A DNA stretch of 64,000 nucleotides, taken from Clavelina lepadiformis. Its lineage: Eukaryota; Chordata; Ascidiacea; Aplousobranchia; Clavelinidae. Below, in pieces: positions 56,237-64,000 of the stretch. Under the pieces are notes generated by a model, which was not told where the DNA came from, ran no database searches, and was given only the letters and a program-made list of their open reading frames with translations. A program made the translations under genes and the position numbers. The stretch covers positions 7,068,001-7,132,000 of the forward strand of contig NC_135240.1 in NCBI RefSeq assembly GCF_947623445.1, in the 5' to 3' direction. How positions within the stretch are numbered: position 1 is the first letter of the stretch; each line of letters begins with the position of its first letter.

Positions 56237-57022
56237 TTACAACCTGCTTTGTACGCCTCCTGCAACAACTACAGTTTCACCAGTAATGTAGGCTGCTTCA
56301 TCAGATGATAGAAATGACACAATTCCAGCACAATCATCAGGACGACCCACTTTGTTTATTGGGATCATTTGTGCAGCAACTTCTTCTCCTTGAGAAAGCA
56401 GAGCTCCACTCATCTTGGTTTTTATTAAACCTGGAGCTAGTCCATTGACTCTTATGTTTTTGGAACACAGCTCTGGGACCAGTGCTTTTACCAAACCCAG
56501 GAGAGCTGTTTTGCTCACGCCATAGATTCCCAACAATTCACTTGGTACGTATCCACCAACTGATGTTACAATGACAATGGAACCTTTTCCTCGCTTTTCA
56601 ATCATTGGAACAGACTCCTGGATAAACATGAAGGTGGATTTAACATTGATGTCAAGTATTTTATCATAAGCACTTTCTGGAGTTCCCAAGATGCTTCCAA
56701 AGTATGGATTGACGCCAGCGTTTAAGACTAGTATGTCTATTCCTCCATGATCCTTCTCAACTTTATCCAACAATGCCCTTCTGTCTGATGCTTTTCCAAC
56801 GTGGCACGCAACACCAGACACACTAATGTTTTCAGCTTTCAAAGCATTAATTGCCTGGTCCACGTTTGCTTGTTTCCTGCTGCTGATTACAACGTGAGCT
56901 CCATCCAAACCAAGTTTCCTTGCAATTGCAAATCCAATACCTTCAGTTGACGCAGTGATAACCGCTACTTTACCACTGTGCTTTGCCATTATTCGTAAGG
57001 TTTTGTAAATGATGTGCTGCAC
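56237..57022 (-). CDS. DHRS4: DHRS4-like short-chain dehydrogenase/reductase, 261 aa
   Basis: NADP(H)-dependent SDR. The cofactor motif is TASTEGIG (near residue 24), the variant of TGxxxGxG usual in DHRS4. Next are NAGVN, NVKSTF, the catalytic Ser in VTSVGG and Tyr/Lys in YGVSKTALL. The C-terminus SRL is a peroxisomal targeting signal, as in vertebrate DHRS4, which reduces retinal and other carbonyls. The start may be the Met of MAKHSGK (twelfth residue), giving 250 aa; the first Met adds a short basic stretch. Intronless. Lies downstream of a paralogue on the same strand with a 0.8 kb gap. Substrate is inferred. Confidence 0.9.
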   Translation of the reverse strand: MQHIIYKTLRIMAKHSGKVAVITASTEGIGFAIARKLGLDGAHVVISSRKQANVDQAINALKAENISVSGVACHVGKASDRRALLDKVEKDHGGIDILVLNAGVNPYFGSILGTPESAYDKILDINVKSTFMFIQESVPMIEKRGKGSIVIVTSVGGYVPSELLGIYGVSKTALLGLVKALVPELCSKNIRVNGLAPGLIKTKMSGALLSQGEEVAAQMIPINKVGRPDDCAGIVSFLSSDEAAYITGETVVVAGGVQSRL

Positions 57023-57810
57023 CCAAAGTAGACTTTGTGCGCAGATAAGTCAATCTAAAATTGGTTAATAATTAACTTGACTGGCTTGTACAACTACTGT
57101 TGAAGTCCAACCATAAATCAACATAGCCGGTTGATTACTAGATGTTTGCGAACACATTCCTTAACCTGTTATGCATGCATTTAGACTAAATTTAAAGTTG
57201 ATGTTGAAAATGAACACTATCTAAAAGCACCTTGAAAATATGTAACTTTATTTAAATAATAGTGTTATTGGCTTTGTCAGATCTGATAATATGTATGAAG
57301 CAAGTTTTTCTGCATTTTCTTTTAAGTCTGATACTTTGCTACCGAAAGCATTATAAGCATATATTCATTACCAGAATCAAGACATTGCAACTACAAATTT
57401 AGCTGCAAAGTACTTGTAATTACAATCACTAGTTGTAGAGTTTACGAAATTAGTAATATTTCACTCAAACCAGGAACCTTAGTATGTAAATTAAAAAAGT
57501 TTCGATTATCTTAGATCATTAAAAAAATGCATAATTATAAAATATGTTTTATACAATAGGCCATATATATTGCACAATATAATTGAGTATGGCACATTTT
57601 TGGTGAAGATTAAAGAGTGCATCAATTCACAATAGAACCAGCTTTAATGACCTGTTCATACACATATACCAGTACATATTATTAAGTTTATCTGCAATAA
57701 CATTTGAACAAGACCCTCACTGCTGCTCACTAATCATAGGGGGCTTGGTTAACATTTTGCTGTTGTAGTTAATTCTTATTAATTAAAACAATATTAACAA
57801 ACAAAACTAA
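57023..57810. other. Intergenic between the two DHRS4-like genes
   Basis: AT-rich, no gene. The downstream gene's promoter should lie here, but I see no clear element. Confidence 0.5.
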
Positions 57811-58638
57811 TCACAGTCTCGAGGTCATCCCCCCTGACACAACTATTGTTTCTCCGGTGATGTAACTTGATTCATCAGATGCCAAATGCGACACGATACC
57901 CGCACAATCATCAGATGTGCCCAGCCGTCCAAGTGGTACCTGGCTCATGACTGCTTTTTCTGCTTCTGGGTTCTTCCACAACGCACCACTAAATTTCGTT
58001 TTGATAATACCAGGGGCCAAACAATTGATTCGAATGTTCTTAGCAGCAAGCTCAGGTGTAAGAGCTTTGGTGAGTCCGATTAGAGTGGTCTTGCTCACGG
58101 AATATATTCCTAGTAAGTTAAGTGGTGTGTATCCTGCTATAGAAGATACTATGAGAATAGAGGGATTTTTCCGGTCCTTCATCAAAGGTACGGCTTCTTT
58201 TATTGTGAGGAATGTTGACTTAACATTCATCTCAAAGATCTTGTCAAAGGCAGCTTCAGGGGTGTCCAGAATGCCACCATAATATGGGTTAACGCCAGTA
58301 TTCGTCACCAGAATATCCAGCCCTCCATATTCTTGCTTGGCTCTTTCCATAAGAGCAGCTCGATCTGATGACTTACCAGCATGGCAAATCATTCCGATGA
58401 CGTGTATGTTTTCTTCTTTCAAAGCCGCCACCGCTTTATCAACATTTTCTTGTTTTCTGCTGCTTACGATTACGCTGGCACCATCCAGGCCAAGTTTACG
58501 AGCAATTGCAAAGCCTATTCCATCTGTTGATGCAGTAACAATCGCACTTTTGCCAGATAATTTTCCAAGAACTTTTCCTGAAGTGGAAATACTTCGTATT
58601 TGTCCACCTGACAGAAACTTAAAGCAACGTAAAAACAT
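57811..58638 (-). CDS. DHRS4: DHRS4-like short-chain dehydrogenase/reductase with N-terminal extension, 275 aa
   Basis: Paralogue of the gene at 56237. The cofactor motif is TASTDGIG, followed by NTGVN (NAGVN in the paralogue), NVKSTF, a catalytic Ser in VSSIAGY and Tyr/Lys in YSVSKTTLI. It ends TSRL, again a peroxisomal signal. The first about 28 residues are basic, hydrophobic and Ser-rich with no acidic residue (MFLRCFKF... RSISTSGKVLGK), which could act as a mitochondrial presequence, so dual targeting is possible (inference). Intronless. Transcribed towards its twin. Confidence 0.9.
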   Translation of the reverse strand: MFLRCFKFLSGGQIRSISTSGKVLGKLSGKSAIVTASTDGIGFAIARKLGLDGASVIVSSRKQENVDKAVAALKEENIHVIGMICHAGKSSDRAALMERAKQEYGGLDILVTNTGVNPYYGGILDTPEAAFDKIFEMNVKSTFLTIKEAVPLMKDRKNPSILIVSSIAGYTPLNLLGIYSVSKTTLIGLTKALTPELAAKNIRINCLAPGIIKTKFSGALWKNPEAEKAVMSQVPLGRLGTSDDCAGIVSHLASDESSYITGETIVVSGGMTSRL

Positions 58639-61262
58639 GATCAGTTGTTTGATTTCGTGCAGAAAGATTTTAGCACTAAATGGTATCTAAATAAATAAGA
58701 CAAATTTCATTAACTATTGCTAAGTTGCACCCATAGTTGAAAGTTTGTCATATGCACACATAAGACTCATTGAAGTTCACGCAGGAAACCACATATTTCC
58801 TACAAATGCCTATTTATAATAAACAAATAAAGCATTTCGATCACAGTGGATGCTGTCACACCCAATCAACCGTTGCATATATATAACATACATAACTCTT
58901 AGTCTAACAGTGCAATATTTACAGCCTAAAGTTTAAATATGCAGTTATTTCAATAAAGCTAAATGATAATGATTTGGGTTTATTACCAAAAAAAATAGTG
59001 TATTAGAGACTTGAAAAATGACTATGATTTTTTGAGGGGTTTTCCCTGAAAGTTAAAATGTACAATGTTAATTGAGGTTGACCTTTGTGACATAAATATT
59101 TTAACCTAAGAAAATGATGAGGTCACAATTTTGTAACTTTGGGATAGTTCTGCACTTCCATGCTATACACGAACACTGTACTTTACAAAAGGAGATCAAA
59201 AAGGTAATATGTAAATAACGGAACATGTAGGTGATGTAACGGCGAAGGCAAGACTGCTAAATTTCTAGCGCGCGTGGTCACATGCACTTTTGACTTATGC
59301 GCATGCCTTGAAAGAGTTAAGTTTCATTTGGAATAGTTTTCTATCAATCAGTTTGAGTTCACCAAAACAGCTGTCAGTTTGGCGCACATTGGAAAATCTC
59401 AGGCAATGATTATTGTAACCTAAACCAGACACGAAAATTCTTAAAAAATGACTTTCTATGCACACCATAGTGGAAAGTGTGCACGTATGACTTTCATTAA
59501 CATGCATACTGCACATTTTTTATTCACGCTGATTTTTATAAATAAAAACAAAAGTCGCAACTGCTATTTTTTTGGGTGGCAAGATTTTTTCAATCACCTA
59601 TACTTAACAATGGAAATTGTTGACCCACTTTGATTCTTTTTTATATTACAAGGCTTATTGGCATTGGATTGTAAAGATTTTGCTCAGGTGAGAAGCATAT
59701 GAATTCCTTTACTCCATGAAAAAATTTGAAAATATGTTGCTTAGTTCTTATTTTACAACGGTTTGAATCCTACGCACTGGACTTGCTCAATATGACGTCT
59801 AGACACGTAGTCACTAGTCAGTATAGCATGCAACATAAAATGCTTAAGAGTTTTTGTTTCATCACGTCAAGGAATTCATATGGTATGGAACAGTACGATA
59901 ATGTTTATCCTCAGGCTAAGGAAAGTCTTTGCACAACTTAAACCCGGCGATGATTTCTCATCGCTTGAGTCCCGGTTACTGAACTAGTCTTTATGCAAGT
60001 TTCAATCGTCACACATTTTTTTTGGTGTTTTGATTTTTTATAGTATTTCCAGGTTTTAGAACTGTCCACCAGGTCCACTGAACAGGAGCAAGTGTCGTTA
60101 ATGCCTTGGCCAAGGGCATTACCTCGGCATTTATTGCAAGGTCAGTGCTAAAATCAGTCGGCTACCAAGCCGACTAACCTCTCAAATTCTTTAAAAAATT
60201 CTTGACAATACAATGCCTGAAATAGAAGCAACTAAAACATTGCAGGTTTGACATAACAACAACTTTGTGCTCGTAAATTACCTAGCCTAGGCCTATGCGA
60301 AAACTAATCAATTTTTGAACCTCCAAACTTTTGATAGTTTGTGACAAGTAAATAACAACAAACGTTACTGAATGCAAAAATCACAAATAGTGGCCGAATT
60401 TTAGATTTCACAGATCAATCGTTAAGCTACTGGTATACATGCAGTAATTGTGTAAAACCTGTAGGGTAGGCCTATATCAAATATGGTATCTCTTGTCGTA
60501 CCCGAACTGCCGAGTATTGCTCTTTTCAGCAAGACCTTAGGTGCGCCAAACAACCAAAAATGACAAGTGCGGTACGCAAATGACGCAATGAAAGTACGCA
60601 TTTCGGTGCGCAATTACACAGTAACGTACACAGTTTAACTTAGTCGATCTTTAAATAAATTTAAAATTGAGTGCAAAAAATACCTTTCCAAGTCATTAAG
60701 TGCAAAATAACCCACTTTAAGTGTGGCACTGAAGTTCATGAAAAGAAGTATTGAGAGCGTCTATGTCAAACTCTGCAGTCTACCAGTCTGGCACATCGCT
60801 GTCGCCTGATGTTGGCTTGTGGACTTCCGGGCTGACAGACAGATAAAATGCATTTGGGTGTAGGGTATATTTAATATCACTTCCGGTAATCCGGGATGTT
60901 TGGACCTTCTAGTTTACCAACCAGGCTTTACTAATAGCACTTTCCAAGCTTAGCAGTGTCAGCTGTTCTCCATTTTTGCATACAATTCCACTTTATTTTT
61001 ACATTTTTACACTTGCAGTCAGCTAATTTTACATAATCTTCAAAGGGGCTTTCCCTGTGAAGCGACTTTTTCCTTCCACTTGTACAACAAGTATATCAGC
61101 ATCACATTAATTCAAGGTTAGGTTATTTTTAATATGAAATTTTTTTTAAATTAAGTGCCTGAAATTTATAAATACAGTAATTATACTGTTATTAGAAATA
61201 ATAAAAACTGCAATAACAACATCTCACAAGATAAAAAAAACAATGACTTGCTAAAGTTATGA
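58639..61262. other. Intergenic, DHRS4-like pair to the LRR gene
   Basis: No gene recognised. It holds the hairpin GCGATGA-TTTC-TCATCGC at about 59946-59963 and a dispersed-repeat-like stretch at 60085-60180. Other short frames lack motifs. Confidence 0.5.
60085..60180. repeat. SINE-like dispersed repeat fragment with palindromic words
   Basis: The words GCCTTGGCCAAGGGCATTAC, a short ATTGCAAGGTC stretch and AGTCGGCTACCAAGCCGACT resemble the conserved part of widespread tRNA-derived marine SINEs (a CTTGCCCAAGG box, then a tRNA-like tail). The last word is a perfect 8-bp stem with a 4-base loop. Family and limits uncertain. Confidence 0.35.
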
Positions 61263-64000
61263 TTACTGATTTTCACCAAACGCAAAATGCTTAATTATTA
61301 AAATACATGCCAAAGCAATACATGACATGGGTGCAATGTTGATAGCAGAGCTGGTAGTTTGCGCTATTGTCACCATTACCGTTGCCGAAGGAGTGCCACA
61401 AAGAGACGTATCATTGACCAATTCCAACCTGGTTCCTACCATTACCAAACAAATTTCAAAATATTTTGCAATTAGCCTATTGCATTATTTAATATTTTTA
61501 TGTAAGATATATTACCTTTTAAATAGAAGGGTTCTTGGCAAATTATTGAAGTTGTGTAGGCCGTGATTCCTCCAGCGCCATTTTGTAGCCAGTCCCTATA
61601 TTCCTTGGAGTTGCAATCACAGATCCAAGAATTATCATACATCGATATAGACTTTATTACGGAAGGGTCAAAGTCTTTAAACCACTCAGATTTCGGTTTT
61701 GTCAGCATGTTACCAGAAAAATCAAGTACTTGTAATTTTGACAAACCGTCAAACGCACTACCGTCAATATCTTCTAGCTTTCCACCGCCAGAGATTTGTA
61801 TGCTTTGTAGATTTTGCACGTTGGAAAAAGTAGAAGGACCAACCTTCAAAGAACCGAAAAATATTTTAACTTTACCAGTGTTTCGTTATACAGACAGAGT
61901 ACGCTTATGCTGTTGCTACAAAAAGCTAAAAACTTAAAGTAAAAAAAAATTTAGCTTTCAACGTACTTTGATGAGCTCATTCACAAATCGTAGATTGAGG
62001 TATTGCAAATTCTTGTGGCGTACAAAAGAAGAGCTGTTTATTTCACGAATCGGATTGTTATCCAGTACCAACGCAGTCAAATGTGGTAATGACGCAGTAA
62101 CGGCATCCGGAACTTGAGTAAACGAACAGTCGTTGAGCACTAAAGTGGTAACGTTGGTCATTCTCGTTAGTAGAGATGATTGTGATATCTTACTGAGCTC
62201 AGTAAAGGCCAGGTCTAATGTTTTTAAGCTCGGCAAATAAGTTGTTGGTAGCTGAAATGACGCGTTGTATTCTAGACTTCTTATTGGGTTTTTACCCAAA
62301 TACAACGTGTCCAATTTTTTAAGTGGCGATAACACTTTTATGGGAAATATCTCAAGGTCGTTTTCTGTCAGGTCCATTGACGATAACAAACTTGAGTAGT
62401 TTGATAGAAAGAAAGCGTCGTCGGATATGTTTGAAATGTAGTTGTTTTTCAAACGTAAAGTCCGCAGGTTAGTAAGACCGGCAAAGGCAAAGGGGCCAAT
62501 AGTAGGAATATATCCTGATTCCATTTTCAGATAAGAAATTGAATTAGAGAAAAGAAAAAACGACTCCAATAAATCGACTCTCATACCATTTACTTCAAGA
62601 TTGCAAAGAAGAGGAAGATCGTTCAACAGGAGAGGGTTAAGAGTTACGTACGGATTATTTCCCATGTATAGAGTGTCTAGTTGCTGAAGCGGCGCCATGG
62701 TCGCAGGCGCAATGATACCAATGCTGTTATGACTAAGTACCAGCCGCTGTAAACGCGTTAGCTCATCGAAAACGTTTTCCTTAAGTTCGTGAATATTATT
62801 GTTGGAAAGGTCGAGAAGAAGAAGATTATAGAGCTCTTTAAAGATATTTTCGTCTAATTCCTGGATCCAATTCGAATCCAACCGCAAACTCTCGAGGTCA
62901 GTTAAGTTCTGGAAAAGGACCGACGGTAGAAATTGTATGTTGTTTCCATGAAGATCGAGTTCTTTCAGCTCGTGCAGCTCGTGCAACGTCGCATTCTAAA
63001 ACATTTATTGAGAAGCGTTCAAGCCTTGTGACTGTCGATAATTTTCGTATAATCTACAAACACCAATTGTTTTGTTAACCAAACCTCAATGTTGGCAATG
63101 CCATTATTTGATAGGAAAAGTCTCTGCAACGACATCGTGCGATGGAAATCTGTTGCCTGTAACCCAGTCAGTTGATTGTTGTCCAAAGATAACCAAACGC
63201 TCGTTAGCGGCATATTATCTGGAACCTCGCTCAAATCTTCGTTGCTGCAGTCAACAGTAGTTGCAGCCAGAAACGTCTCGACAATATCAATACTCCCGCC
63301 AATGTGATTCCTAAAGATGAAGACGTGTAAATGCGGACATAAATTCGTAACAACTGCAGCTATGACATTTCATTTACATGGAACACTTTGAATCTCATTT
63401 TTTATTTCTTCACGTATAACTGTGAATGTTTAGGTTGTCAACGTTACTTACATTTGAGTTTGTTGATAGCATAAGCACATCTCAGGGCAGTCTTGCTCAT
63501 CACATGTCAGAGAGCTATCTGGAAGATTAGTGATTTGTTGCCCTCTCAAGTTTCGCGGCGTATAACAGGTTGGATCATCGGTTGAGTTTATCTGCTGGTA
63601 TTGGTCGGACGACAGCCAGGATTGGAATCCTGTGGTGTTACAATCGCATATCCAGCGATTTCCGCCCAGCTTAAACACTTCCAAGTTCTTGTCTGCAGGT
63701 CATTTCAAAAATAGATCCTTGTTATTCATTGTCAGGCCTAAATTTTCGTTTATATATAAAGTTTGATTCAAGGATATGTGTCAGCATAAAATGCAAACTG
63801 TACCCACCCGATATCCAGTCTGGATACGCCCTTTCAAGCCGGTTATTGGAAATGTCAAGAACTTTTAAACGGCTCAGTCCAGAAAATGCGCTTGCTGAAA
63901 GATACCGAAGCGAGCCTTCGTTTACGGACAAACTGAGTAGATTGCTGAGCCCTGCGAAAGCGTCGTCATCAATCTTGACCAAGTCAGAACTCTCACTTAT
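61263..64000 (-). CDS. Leucine-rich-repeat surface protein, 3' part, 6 exons visible (5' end outside window)
   Basis: Exons on the minus strand: 63808 to beyond 64000, 63452-63692, 63085-63310, 61967-62995, 61516-61843 and 61263-61435; all phases agree. Domain order: end of a first LRR block, an LRRCT cap (NRWICDCNTTGFQSWL), an LRRNT cap (CPEMCLC then VDCSNEDLSEVP), a second block of about 15 LRRs (for example LKELDLHGNNIQFLP and LLLLDLSNNNIHEL), a second LRRCT (SWICDCNSKEYRDWLQ to TSLCGTP), and a hydrophobic C-terminus (MSCIALACILIIKHF) with Ser residues before it and only FGENQ after. That suggests a GPI-anchored or tail-anchored cell-surface receptor. Adhesion, guidance or immune recognition is possible; no specific orthologue recognised. 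Confidence 0.85.

Noticed and set aside
57886-58690. Plus-strand frames opposite the DHRS4-like gene
   Set aside because: Shadows of the real minus-strand gene.
59946-59963. Hairpin GCGATGA-TTTC-TCATCGC, considered as a terminator or histone-type stem-loop
   Set aside because: It does not fit the histone stem-loop consensus and no gene ends nearby.

Overview
The window is animal nuclear DNA: AT-rich, with spliced genes whose introns are short (about 80-400 bases) and with a wide mix of eukaryotic transposable elements (Polinton, P-like, hAT, Tigger/pogo, LTR). Gene content and texture suggest a marine deuterostome invertebrate, most likely an ascidian tunicate. That is inference; nothing here names a species. 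I see no rRNA, tRNA or CRISPR.

Left two thirds: a direct segmental duplication. Copy 1 (1-12333, cut by the window edge) and copy 2 (17681-43733) carry the same gene order: three 4-exon genes for small secreted, cationic, six-cysteine peptides (CRP1, CRP2, CRP3), then a single-exon gene of an unrecognised ~128-residue family (here the MPxLRFT family, after its start), then a dead Tigger-like transposase and a dead MPxLRFT copy. Copy 2 is longer because it later took in a P-like transposon (20303-22896), a hAT MITE (23764-24269) and a 10.6 kb Polinton (26731-37336). Copy 1 took in another hAT MITE (10276-10620). Each copy shows the empty site for the other's insertions. The peptide genes decay in opposite ways: CRP2 is open in copy 1 and has stops in copy 2, while CRP3 has a stop in copy 1 and is open in copy 2.

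Between and after the copies lie further MPxLRFT genes, all on the minus strand, at 14006, 46231 and 49819. Three intact loci (8169 with its twin 39927, 14006, 46231) share an upstream block with an inverted CCAAT box and a roughly 20-base motif, good evidence that these are real, regulated genes. A four-exon Ly6/uPAR-like gene (44543-45268) sits inside an inverted repeat formed by two MPxLRFT copies.

Right third (about 51.8-64 kb): an unrecognised, nuclear-looking gene whose exon is split by a triple-LTR array (52253-54995) with a 4-base target duplication; two tandem intronless DHRS4-like dehydrogenase genes ending in the peroxisomal signal SRL; and the 3' part of a large leucine-rich-repeat surface protein gene (61263 to beyond 64000, minus strand), for which six exons with consistent phases could be placed.

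The high similarity of the two long copies means that uncollapsed haplotypes must be kept in mind as an alternative to a true duplication.
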